In this document: in pieces, positions 8,101-15,596 of the stretch
Layout: every line of letters starts with the position of its first letter
Numbering within the stretch: position 1 is the stretch's first letter
Source of the DNA: MFD04716-140 sp963703125
GTDB lineage: Bacteria; Bacteroidota; Bacteroidia; Flavobacteriales; Flavobacteriaceae
Length of the DNA: 64,000 bases
NCBI GenBank assembly: GCA_963703125.1
Contig: OY969790.1
Span: forward strand, 806,001-870,000
Reading direction: 5' to 3'
Notes under the pieces: model-generated
The model's database searches: none
Told to the model about the DNA's origin: nothing
The model's input: the letters and a program-made list of their open reading frames with translations, nothing else
Translations under genes and position numbers: made by a program

Positions 8101-11100
8101 TTTTACCTTGTTCAAATCGGCCAGGACAATTTGCATTTGGTTTGCATCTGGCCAAATTTCAGATTCGGAAGTGGCCCCGAAATCGGTAAATTCAAGCGGA
8201 ATCTCAATTTGATAGAAGTTCTCGGAAAAATCGGTCCCTATCCTTAAAAAACCAACCAAGGGTTTTGTGCCCGAAGGAAAATCGCTCTCCACTATTTCCT
8301 CGGCATGCACGAACATCTTCAATTTTTTATACTGCCTGATGTCTATATCCAAGTTCTTAAAGACCCCACGGGAATCTTGCGGCTCCAAATTCTCTATCAC
8401 CATAGAAAGTGATTGCTCATTTTGGCGAATAATGGTATTGTTATTATTCAACCTTTCCCGTATCACACCAGGAGGCAAAATATAAGGTATGGGCTCCCTT
8501 TGTGCATTTTCTTCAATATTTACCGTATTTACATCTACTACAGTCCCATCATCGGAAGGGTCATTATCTATAGTATCATCCTGAAGCGATCTTGTATAGG
8601 TACGCCAATCGCCTCTTACCAAATCCAAAGAAGCAAATCTTAAAATTACATCACTAGAGAAACCCGTTAGGTACATTCTCATAAAACTTACGGACCTAAA
8701 ATCCTTAATACCGCCAATCGCATTCGTAAAATCACTCAATGGGATTTTATATTGTATCCATCTACGATTTATGGTGGAACCGTCAGGCAATTCAGGTGTA
8801 ATATCCTCGTCAATATCTGTAACGTATTTATCGTTGATACCTGTATTTGGCTTTATTTGAATCCGATATTCAAAATAACTATTTACCGTATTCATGGTCA
8901 GATCACGATCAATATCCTCTACATCGGGGAGGGTAGTTGATCCCCTATTCGTATTGGAAACTTGAACTGGTGAATTGCCCTCAGGGTTATTAAAGTCCCT
9001 ATATCTCTCTAAAATGCCCCCAGTTCTATTTAAATAATACGTGTAATTATCACCGGCAGGATCTGACCCTGAGTTATTGGCATAAATGCCAGCTTCATCT
9101 GCATCGTTTAGGCCATCATATCCTATGTCCTGCAATGCACGATTGGTTTCATCGGCATCAAAAGCATATACCAAGGCCTGTGTGGCAGGAACCTCACCCC
9201 AAGTGGTCGGAGCCACAAAATCGTTGCTATCAACCCCTGGCAATCCATTTTCATATTGCTTTTTACCATCCTTAAGAACATCCTCAGAAATATTCCCAAG
9301 GTTGATTACCAGTTCACCCGGACTCGTGGCAACCCCGTCAACATAAGGATCCAAAACCCAAAATTGCATAAACTCCACGTTGGCCTGTTCAAAATTGGTA
9401 CTGCTCAAAGATCGCATGATCCCCGCCCATTTATTTTCAGGCGCAAGTGCTGCAAAATTGTCATTATTATTATAGGGTCCTTTTGAAGAAGGATAATATG
9501 CCAAATCCAATGTCCCTTGCACGGTAGTCTGACCCTGGGCAATATCAGTCTGCGGAAAAACCTCGTCAATATAGATTCTTCGTGTTGGGTTTGTTGAGAT
9601 ATCACTATCGTTGATTTCCGCTGGGCGCTGGTTTGTATAGAAAATAGGGTCTATGGTGTACCATGCCATTTTTGCCCTTCCGTAACCGTTCAATAGGTTA
9701 TTGGGATCATCTGGTGTGCTACCATACAATTTTTCATTCACAAGCTCACCAAATTCCAAAGGTGTGCTTGCCATTGTCCAACCCAACGAAGAACGTATAT
9801 CTATCAAAGATTGGGCACCTTCGAAATCATCTAAATAGGTTGTAGTCTCTCCCTGAAAATCGGCATTTTTAGGGGAATTTGGTTTTAACCAAGCTATTTC
9901 GGCGCGAACCGATACATTTGAAGGCACATCCGTATCAATGTTCGGAAGTTTGTTGACCATTCGGGTAAGAAACGGTACTTCCGTAGAGTAATTTCCATTG
10001 ATGCCAAAAATGGTATTATTTACAGGTTCAACTCCATAGTTGGATTTTTGGGTCAACGGACGTTCATTCAGATTAAGGAGTGTGGCACCCATTACAAAAT
10101 TTTTGTTGAACTGATGCTCTACATTTACCCCGGTAAATCTTCGGGTCTGCTGTCCAAAAACCGCATTGTTCTCAACGGAAATATTGATAGGTGTATTTGA
10201 TGCTTCCAAACTAGGGTCCAAAATCTGTACGGTACCGGCCTGATAATTTACCGTATAATCAATACCCTCTTGCAATTGGCGTCCGCCCGCTGTTACCCTC
10301 ACCGAACCCCTTGGAACGTTGAAGGCCCCAATGGGAATACCATTGCTTCCCTCTGACTTGTACCTTCCTTTTAATATAAACCGATTTTTCTCGGCATCTT
10401 CCCGTGAATCGGCCTTTGTAGATGCGTAAAGGTTCCTGAACACATATTTTTTCTGGTTCTCATTATAGCCCTGGTCATTGGCCGTTGTATAGTTTCCTCC
10501 ACCCAATCGATTGAACAGATATTCACCAAAGGGTTCCACTTTTGTAAAAATGATTCTTCCACCTTGCATATCTACCGTTATTCCCGGAACAAAATCAAAG
10601 AAACCATCTCCTCCGCTCTGCACGTCATTATAGACATTCAGACGGTCCAAGTTGAATATGTCCAAAAGAATACGTTCCTGAAAACCATCGGGCCAACCGG
10701 AACCGGGGCCAGATACTACCGGGGTTATGTAGTTCCTTGGGGTAGGATCGGAATAAAGTATATTCAATTTAAAATCATCTTGACTCAGCCTAAAAGCCCC
10801 GGTCGCATAAATGTTCTTCATCATCAAATCCCAGATCGGGTCTGATATATTGGTGATATTGCTTTTTAATAATTTTAGGATTAAAGTGTTGTTATTTATA
10901 ATCGGATTTACACCACCCGAAACAGTTGTAGCATCCAGACCGCCGTTTGCAAATTCCCCAACTTGAAACACTTCTCCGTTGTACGTATACTGAAAGGCCA
11001 CGCCCAGAACCTCATCGTTGCTTAAGCGCTGGTTCAAGGAAACATAGCCCAATTGTGAATTGAAATCGTAGTCCCTTCCCTGTTCCAATTTTCTTGCATT

Positions 11101-12309
11101 TTCAAGAATTGCATAATCGAAACCTTGATTGACCTGATACCCCGGGACATTAAAACCGTTTTCCACGGTTGCAATATCCCGAATACTGGAAGTAAGCACA
11201 CCTCCTGTTCCAATCTGTGCAGGATCATAATCATTTGCATTGTTCCTGGGCAAATTATTATTTGGGCCGGAAGCATTGTAAAAACCTGCCGGATTTGCAC
11301 CAGCTTGACCAATTCTTGTATTATCGGCAACAAATTCCCCTAAATCCTGTATGGCGACCACATTCCGAACATTCAAGGTCTGCTGACTTCGATTGGTAAC
11401 CCAAACCTCAAGCCTTGTAATTTGAACCTGACTTCTTATATAAGGGTAATTTTCAAGGGCCGTATCATAGTTGTCCCTGAAAAAATGTGATAAGAAAAAA
11501 TGCTTGTCCTCATCATAATCCAAAGCGGTTAGGGAGAACTCATTTATGGTGCCACCTCCTTGGGCAACAACGGTATTGTTTTGAGATCGCTGTTCCGAGA
11601 ATACCGCTGTAACGGATGTTTTACCAAATTGGAGTTTGGTCTTAACACCGAACAAACTTTGTGCACCGGTGATCAGGGAGCTGTTTAAGGGCATGTTCAC
11701 ATTCCCAACCTCAATGGATTGTATGATGTCATCCTCTGTAGGGGTATAGTCCAGCTTTACAATGTTCTGAAAATCAAATGTCGCCTCAGTATCATAGTTG
11801 GCGGTCACCTGCAAACGTTCACCCACCTTACCCAACATACTAAGACTAATACGCTGGTCAAAATCAAATGAAAGGTTGGTGGTGTTCCTGGGGGACAAGG
11901 ATGGGTTGTCATTTTTTTGCCAAATGACACCTAAATCCATTGCAACCGAACCTTGCGGGATGACCTCTATGGTATTTCCTCCAAAAACGGTTTCGAAAAA
12001 ATCGTTGTTAACATAGAAATTTGGCAAGAGGTTCTTTCGTGCTTCTTCGCTTCCTTCCTTTTTTCCTGAATAAGCGTCGGATTTTTCCTTGAAATACTCT
12101 TTGATGCCCTCTTTGCGGACCAAATCCATATACTGTGCCGGGGTAAGAATGATGGGGTAGCCAATATCAAAATCACCTAAACTCTGATTGTAGATATACC
12201 TATCCAGATTTGGATCGTAAATATATTTGGAAACAATACTTTTGGGGTTATCAAGCACTAATTTTCCCAAGGAAAAACCCGTTTGGAACCGAGTCGGTTT
12301 CCTGTTCAC
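5167..12309 (-). CDS. sprA: SprA (Sov), main reading frame, signal peptide out of frame
   Basis: SprA is the giant outer-membrane beta-barrel through which type IX secretion cargo leaves the cell, and it is needed for gliding in gliding flavobacteria. This frame gives 2380 residues, about the usual size. The mature N-terminus is recognisable (TGFSLGKLVLDNPKSIVSKY, then DRYIYNQSLGDFDIGYPIILTP), and the C-terminus ends NAGFTLRYNFGN as expected for a barrel strand. The frame has no natural start: a TAG lies directly upstream of a GTG at 12307-12309. The signal peptide is encoded in another frame up to 12427; one extra T in a T5 run (12273-12277, A on plus) separates them. ruvA precedes it by about 5 bp, so the two are co-transcribed. 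If the break is real, SprA would not be exported. Confidence 0.93.
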   Translation of the reverse strand: MNRKPTRFQTGFSLGKLVLDNPKSIVSKYIYDPNLDRYIYNQSLGDFDIGYPIILTPAQYMDLVRKEGIKEYFKEKSDAYSGKKEGSEEARKNLLPNFYVNNDFFETVFGGNTIEVIPQGSVAMDLGVIWQKNDNPSLSPRNTTNLSFDFDQRISLSMLGKVGERLQVTANYDTEATFDFQNIVKLDYTPTEDDIIQSIEVGNVNMPLNSSLITGAQSLFGVKTKLQFGKTSVTAVFSEQRSQNNTVVAQGGGTINEFSLTALDYDEDKHFFLSHFFRDNYDTALENYPYIRSQVQITRLEVWVTNRSQQTLNVRNVVAIQDLGEFVADNTRIGQAGANPAGFYNASGPNNNLPRNNANDYDPAQIGTGGVLTSSIRDIATVENGFNVPGYQVNQGFDYAILENARKLEQGRDYDFNSQLGYVSLNQRLSNDEVLGVAFQYTYNGEVFQVGEFANGGLDATTVSGGVNPIINNNTLILKLLKSNITNISDPIWDLMMKNIYATGAFRLSQDDFKLNILYSDPTPRNYITPVVSGPGSGWPDGFQERILLDIFNLDRLNVYNDVQSGGDGFFDFVPGITVDMQGGRIIFTKVEPFGEYLFNRLGGGNYTTANDQGYNENQKKYVFRNLYASTKADSREDAEKNRFILKGRYKSEGSNGIPIGAFNVPRGSVRVTAGGRQLQEGIDYTVNYQAGTVQILDPSLEASNTPINISVENNAVFGQQTRRFTGVNVEHQFNKNFVMGATLLNLNERPLTQKSNYGVEPVNNTIFGINGNYSTEVPFLTRMVNKLPNIDTDVPSNVSVRAEIAWLKPNSPKNADFQGETTTYLDDFEGAQSLIDIRSSLGWTMASTPLEFGELVNEKLYGSTPDDPNNLLNGYGRAKMAWYTIDPIFYTNQRPAEINDSDISTNPTRRIYIDEVFPQTDIAQGQTTVQGTLDLAYYPSSKGPYNNNDNFAALAPENKWAGIMRSLSSTNFEQANVEFMQFWVLDPYVDGVATSPGELVINLGNISEDVLKDGKKQYENGLPGVDSNDFVAPTTWGEVPATQALVYAFDADETNRALQDIGYDGLNDADEAGIYANNSGSDPAGDNYTYYLNRTGGILERYRDFNNPEGNSPVQVSNTNRGSTTLPDVEDIDRDLTMNTVNSYFEYRIQIKPNTGINDKYVTDIDEDITPELPDGSTINRRWIQYKIPLSDFTNAIGGIKDFRSVSFMRMYLTGFSSDVILRFASLDLVRGDWRTYTRSLQDDTIDNDPSDDGTVVDVNTVNIEENAQREPIPYILPPGVIRERLNNNNTIIRQNEQSLSMVIENLEPQDSRGVFKNLDIDIRQYKKLKMFVHAEEIVESDFPSGTKPLVGFLRIGTDFSENFYQIEIPLEFTDFGATSESEIWPDANQMQIVLADLNKVKSIRINNRSTIPLNELQFFDVIGDDISPVAEFAPRPEGSTRIGIRGNPSLGSVRSMMVGVKNTDALPARGEVWFNELRLAGLDNNGGWAAVAAVDANIADFANVSATGGRSTSGFGAIDQMPNERAREDAISYDVVTNVNLGQLLPKTWGIQLPFNYGISEELITPEFDPVYDDLKLDDLIASAPDQQTADEIQEQAEEYTKRTSINFIGVQKNRSEEAEANFYDIENFTLNYSYNEIDHRDFEIANLRDQNVVTGLVYNHNFKPLEVAPFAKKDSLFTGKYWKWLKELNLSLLPASVSLNSNINRQFNQQRFRDVVEEGVDRLELPSLQQRNYQFNWQYAINYSLTKSLRLNLTGSNNNIVRNYLGDERDDQGNQEIFRELELWDGFFDIGVPNRHSQQMQLNYELPFSKIPALDFISSQYSYTSNFEWQRGGDALNQAVAIAQNPTTPLSELDPISINTVQNANTHNLTASLSLQKFYDLLGLKKKVGNAKASTAPVRKDKAGNPAKATETPEKKTSGLFNTVVDVATMVKRLNLNYNESSGTVLPGYTQSIGFIGTTRPSLGFVFGSQADVRFNAAKNGWLTDFSDFNEQYMKRTNRQLNITATAQPHQDLTIDLSADRQYSNSFQENYDYYLWQQEQSSLVNEYGSFSISTIMIGTVFKKSDEFNSSTFEKFKENRIAIANRLEAKNNQPSGNAVDADGFPERYGKTQQDVLLPAFFAAYTGQDANGVNLDVFRKIPIPNWNIKYTGLMRNKWFKKKFKRFSVSHGYRAAYSVNSFQTNLEKVQIEKDLIATGTPGPAIDPETQDLMSKYILNNVTLTDQFNPLMRLDFEMQNSVSVLAEMRTDRALALSFDNNLMTEINGKEYTVGLGYRIKDVQFVTNIGGNKTRLKGDLNLKADVTLRDNITIIRNLDIDNNQITSGQNLMSIKFTADYALTKNLNALFFYDHSFSQFAVSTAFPQTTINAGFTLRYNFGN

Positions 12310-12427
12310 CTACCTCCTCATCTTCTGTTTCCTGGGCAAATGAATTTTCAGTTGCCGTAAAAAAAAGAATCAATAGAAATATAAGCTTAAATGCTGATTT
12401 AAGATTTTTTTTTGCCCCTCGTTTCAA
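12251..12427 (-). CDS. sprA: sprA 5' fragment encoding the signal peptide (frameshifted from the main frame)
   Basis: This minus-strand frame opens at TTG (12425-12427), the only start-like codon after an in-frame TAA, 5 bp past the ruvA stop. It reads MKRGAKKNLKSAFKLIF, then LLILFFTATENSFAQ, a standard signal peptide ending in a flavobacterial FAQ cleavage site, then an acidic linker to DSVPNGFFLGKISA and a TGA at 12251. The main SprA frame has TGFSLGKLVLDNP at the same place. Removing one T from the T5 run changes GFFLGKISA-stop into GFSLGKLVLDNP and joins both parts. So this is the true 5' end of sprA, split off by a single-base break. Confidence 0.82.
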   Translation of the reverse strand: MKRGAKKNLKSAFKLIFLLILFFTATENSFAQETEDEEVGEQETDSVPNGFFLGKISA

Positions 12428-12432
12428 ACTTT

Positions 12433-12753
12433 CTACAAATTTTTAAGCGCCTGTTTTATGATGTTCTCAACGCTTAGTGAAGCGTCTTGGCTTAAGACTC
12501 TGTCAACAACCTTTTCAGCCTGTTTTCTGACAAATCCAAGAACCTCTAATGCAGATAACGCTTCATCTTTGTTTGTATTGTTTGAACGGGTGGAAACTTC
12601 ATCAATATCGTAGACTTTCAAAACCTTGTCCCTGAGATCCAATATGGCGCGCTGCGCCGTTTTGGCACCAATGCCTTTAATTGCCTGAATTGCGACCACA
12701 TCACCATTGGCGATGGCATCCCTAATTTGGGCCGGGGTCAACGAAGACAACAT
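12433..12753 (-). CDS. ruvA: RuvA, C-terminal fragment (frameshifted)
   Basis: The C-terminal two thirds of the Holliday-junction binding protein RuvA, which loads the RuvB motor (ruvB is at 20.5 kb). It begins at MLSSLTPAQIRDAIANG in the first helix-hairpin-helix region and has the second hairpin motif AIKGIGAKTAQRAILDL. After a flexible acidic linker comes the RuvB-binding domain III (EALSALEVLGFVRKQAEKVV). The ATG at 12751-12753 is an internal methionine, not a natural start; the upstream frame that should lead into it is the fragment at 12722-13015. Together the two make about 193 residues, normal for RuvA. Confidence 0.88.
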   Translation of the reverse strand: MLSSLTPAQIRDAIANGDVVAIQAIKGIGAKTAQRAILDLRDKVLKVYDIDEVSTRSNNTNKDEALSALEVLGFVRKQAEKVVDRVLSQDASLSVENIIKQALKNL

Positions 12754-13015
12754 GGTCCATAGCTATACTTGAGCCAATACCCGAAACTGACAAAAGCAAG
12801 CGAAAAATCTCACGTTCAGATTTCTCTGAAAAACCATATAAGGTGTGTGCATCTTCCTTAATTTGAAGATGTGTAAAAAGCTGAATACTCTCAGAGTCCC
12901 CTATTTTAGAAAATGTGTGCAGGGATATATTGACAAAATAACCAACTCCCCCACATTCAATAATTACATGGGTAGGGTTTTTTTCGACCAGTTTACCTCT
13001 GAGATGGTGGATCAT
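12722..13015 (-). CDS. ruvA: RuvA, N-terminal fragment (frameshifted)
   Basis: The N-terminal OB-fold domain of RuvA (MIHHLRGKLVEKNPTHVIIE, then CGGVGYFVNIS) and the start of its first helix-hairpin-helix (LLLSVSGIGSSIA). After that alanine the frame leaves the family and ends at TAG (12722-12724). Bacteroidota RuvA normally continues with an A-R-x-M/I-L-S-S pattern. Dropping one base from CTATGGACC (12754-12761, reverse complement) gives A-R-T-M-L-S-S and joins the next fragment. The break sits at a GGTCC pentamer (12754-12758, plus strand). The gene lies between a CAAGTT repeat tract upstream and sprA downstream. Confidence 0.88.
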   Translation of the reverse strand: MIHHLRGKLVEKNPTHVIIECGGVGYFVNISLHTFSKIGDSESIQLFTHLQIKEDAHTLYGFSEKSEREIFRLLLSVSGIGSSIAMDHVVFVDPGPN

Positions 13016-13031
13016 AAATAGTGTTAAAGTA

Positions 13032-13110
13032 CAAGTTCAAGTTTCAAATACAAGTGCAAGTTCAAGTTACAAATTCAAGTTACAAATTCAAGCTCAAGTT
13101 CAAGTTCAAA
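13032..13110. repeat. Degenerate CAAGTT / ACAAATT tandem repeat tract
   Basis: About 80 bp of imperfect short tandem repeats: the hexamer CAAGTT mixed with the heptamer ACAAATT and variants CAAGTG and CAAGCT. The tract lies in the 162-bp gap between the ruvA start and the maeB stop. It has a strong strand asymmetry (almost no G-C stacking, purine/pyrimidine biased) and does not form a clear hairpin. Confidence 0.8.
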
Positions 13111-13177
13111 AAGATAGCCTTCCAGTTGGCACTGGCCCACTCCTATTTTCCAAATACTATTTGCGGTCCGCGATTTA

Positions 13178-15472
13178 CTATTGACCAGATTTGGCCTTTT
13201 TTCGTTTTTCCCTTTCCTGGGCGTCAATTGCGGCCACCGCAGTCATATTCACAATCTCGTCCACACTGGCACCTAAGGGAATAATATGTACCGATTTTCG
13301 AAGTCCTACCATTATGGGACCTATGCTATCCGCCTTATTGAGTTCCTTTAACAGTTTATAAGTAATATTTGCAGATTCCAAATTTGGGAAAATCAGGGTG
13401 TTTACCTTCTTTCCCGATAGTTTTGAAAATGCAAACTTGCTTTGGTTCAATTCCATATTCAATGCAAAATCGGTCTGAATCTCTCCGTCTACCAGTAAAT
13501 CGGGATTGTTTTTATGCAAAATTTTGACCGCATCCCTCACTTTGGTTGCGGATGGATGGGTTGAGGACCCAAAATTCGCATAGGATAGCAAGGCGATAAC
13601 AGGATTAAAACCAAAAGTTGTAGCCACATTGGCCGTCATTTGGGTAATCTCTGCAAGTTCCTCTGCATTGGGATCGATATTAATGGAGGTATCTGCCAGA
13701 AATATGGGTCCACGATCCGTTGTCATAATATGGACGGTGGAAACTTTTTTCACACCGGTTGCCCTACCAATCACTTCAAAAATTGGTTTTATTACCGTTG
13801 GATAGGCGCGTGAATAACCAGATATCATTCCGTCGGCATCACCCTCAATAACCATCATAGACCCATAATAGGTGCGTTCGCGCATCTTCTGACGTGCTCC
13901 ATGCATGGTCACGCCCCTTCTCTGCCTATTTTCAAAATATTTCTGGGCATAAAGTTCCCTCATGTTGTTCGCTTCATCGGCATGAGAATCAATAATAAGT
14001 AGGTCCGCATCAAAATCAAGCTGCTTTTTTAATGCTTTGACCAAATGCTTTTTTCCCAATAAAATGGGCAGAGCTATCCCTTCTTCGTAGGCAATTTGGG
14101 CCGCTTTCATCACATCCAACTGATCCGCTTCCGCAAAAACGATTCGTTTCAGATCCATTCGGGCCCTGTCATGCAATTGACGCACAATTTTATTGTCATT
14201 TCCAGAACGCTGAAGCAATTCCTCTTTATACTTGTCCCAATCTTCAATGGGCATCTTCGCTACCCCACTTTCAATTGCCGCTCTTGCAACGGCAGGTGGA
14301 ATTTCAGCAATCAATCTGGGGTCAAAGGGTTTGGGTATAATATATTCCTTGCCAAAAGTAAGTCGGGTTTTGCCGTAAGCGATATTCACTTGCTCAGGGA
14401 CATGTTGTTTGGTCAAATCGGCCAATGCCCTTACAGCCGCCATCTTCATTTCCTCATTGATCTTAGTGGCTCTAACATCCAAAGCACCTCTAAAAATAAA
14501 CGGAAAACCTAAAACATTATTTACCTGATTGGGATGGTCAGATCTACCCGTGGCCATGATAATATCCTTGCGTGTTTTAATGGCCAAATTGTAATCTATC
14601 TCTGGATTAGGGTTCGCCATGGCAAAGACGATGGGGTCTTTTGCCATTGACAGGAGCATCTCAGGAGTAACGATATCAGCTATGGAAAGTCCTACGAATA
14701 CATCGGAATCCTTCATAGCTTCTTCAAGGGTATCAATTTTTCGACTCGTGGCAAATTCTATCTTGGATTCCGCAAGGTTGGGCGCATCTTTTCGAATGAC
14801 CCCTTTACTGTCCAACATCACGATATTTTCAGCTTTTGCACCAAAAGCCTTATATAGTTTCGTGCAAGAAACAGCCGCAGCGCCCGCACCGCTGATAACT
14901 ATCTTTACCTTTCCAATTTTCTTTTTTGTGATTTCCAAAGCATTCAAAAGGGCTGCCGCCGAGATGATGGCAGTACCGTGTTGATCATCATGCATAACAG
15001 GAATATCAAGCTCTTCCTTGAGTCTTCTTTCAATTTCAAAGGCCTCCGGAGCCTTGATATCTTCTAGATTGATGCCCCCAAAAGTTGGAGCGATCATTTT
15101 AACGGTTTCAATAAATTTATCAACATCTTCGGTGTCCACTTCAATATCCATTGCATCGATATCCGCAAAAATCTTAAAGAGCAGGCTTTTTCCTTCCATT
15201 ACGGGCTTGGATGCTTCGGGTCCAATATTACCAAGTCCCAATACAGCGGTGCCATTTGAAATTACTGCGACGAGATTCCCCTTTGAAGTATACTTGTAAA
15301 CATTATCCTTGTCCTTTGCGATTTCCAAACAAGGTTCAGCCACACCGGGAGAATAGGCCAAGGCAAGATCACGTTGGGTGGAATATGGCTTGGTAGGTAC
15401 GATTTTTATTTTGCCCGGTTGCGGTTTGGCATGATACACCAATGCTTCCCTTCGCTGCTTTTGCTTGCTCAT
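13178..15472 (-). CDS. maeB: NADP-dependent malic enzyme with phosphotransacetylase-like C-terminal domain
   Basis: Decarboxylates malate to pyruvate with reduction of NADP+, linking the TCA cycle to pyruvate and NADPH supply. The 764 residues divide into a malic-enzyme catalytic and NAD(P)-binding part (about 1-420) and a phosphate acetyltransferase-like part (about 430-764). The first contains YSPGVAEPCLEIA, VMHDDQHGTAIISAAALLNA and the dinucleotide-binding IVISGAGAAAVSC; the second contains MTTDRGPIFLADTSINIDP. In the MaeB type the second part is thought to be regulatory and to sense acetyl-CoA. Length and motifs are complete. Transcription may continue into ruvA and sprA, as only the repeat tract separates them and no terminator was seen. 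Confidence 0.95.
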   Translation of the reverse strand: MSKQKQRREALVYHAKPQPGKIKIVPTKPYSTQRDLALAYSPGVAEPCLEIAKDKDNVYKYTSKGNLVAVISNGTAVLGLGNIGPEASKPVMEGKSLLFKIFADIDAMDIEVDTEDVDKFIETVKMIAPTFGGINLEDIKAPEAFEIERRLKEELDIPVMHDDQHGTAIISAAALLNALEITKKKIGKVKIVISGAGAAAVSCTKLYKAFGAKAENIVMLDSKGVIRKDAPNLAESKIEFATSRKIDTLEEAMKDSDVFVGLSIADIVTPEMLLSMAKDPIVFAMANPNPEIDYNLAIKTRKDIIMATGRSDHPNQVNNVLGFPFIFRGALDVRATKINEEMKMAAVRALADLTKQHVPEQVNIAYGKTRLTFGKEYIIPKPFDPRLIAEIPPAVARAAIESGVAKMPIEDWDKYKEELLQRSGNDNKIVRQLHDRARMDLKRIVFAEADQLDVMKAAQIAYEEGIALPILLGKKHLVKALKKQLDFDADLLIIDSHADEANNMRELYAQKYFENRQRRGVTMHGARQKMRERTYYGSMMVIEGDADGMISGYSRAYPTVIKPIFEVIGRATGVKKVSTVHIMTTDRGPIFLADTSINIDPNAEELAEITQMTANVATTFGFNPVIALLSYANFGSSTHPSATKVRDAVKILHKNNPDLLVDGEIQTDFALNMELNQSKFAFSKLSGKKVNTLIFPNLESANITYKLLKELNKADSIGPIMVGLRKSVHIIPLGASVDEIVNMTAVAAIDAQEREKRKKAKSGQ

Positions 15473-15491
15473 GTGGTCTTATTTTCGAGAA

Positions 15492-15499
15492 CAAATTTA
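15492..15499 (-). promoter_or_regulatory. Candidate -7 element for maeB
   Basis: Minus-strand TAAATTTG matches TAnnTTTG 20 bp upstream of the maeB start. A -33 TTTG is present at 15525-15528, but the spacer of 25 bp is longer than ideal. Confidence 0.35.
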
Positions 15500-15596
15500 A
15501 GCGTATTCTTTTATAAAAGGTTATCAAACGAGTAAACCTTTAAAAATTAAAATAGGATCAAAAGGAAGAAGAAAAATGGATCAAGACAGAAAATAA

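Noticed and set aside
12722..13015. RuvA-like N-terminal domain as a separate small gene
   Set aside because: The OB fold and helix-hairpin-helix continue in the next frame at the exact family position, so it is half of ruvA.
13021..13284. Plus-strand frame reading a lysine- and glutamine-rich peptide (MLKYKFKFQIQ)
   Set aside because: It is the translation of the CAAGTT repeat tract and then runs antisense through the end of maeB; no start context or homology.
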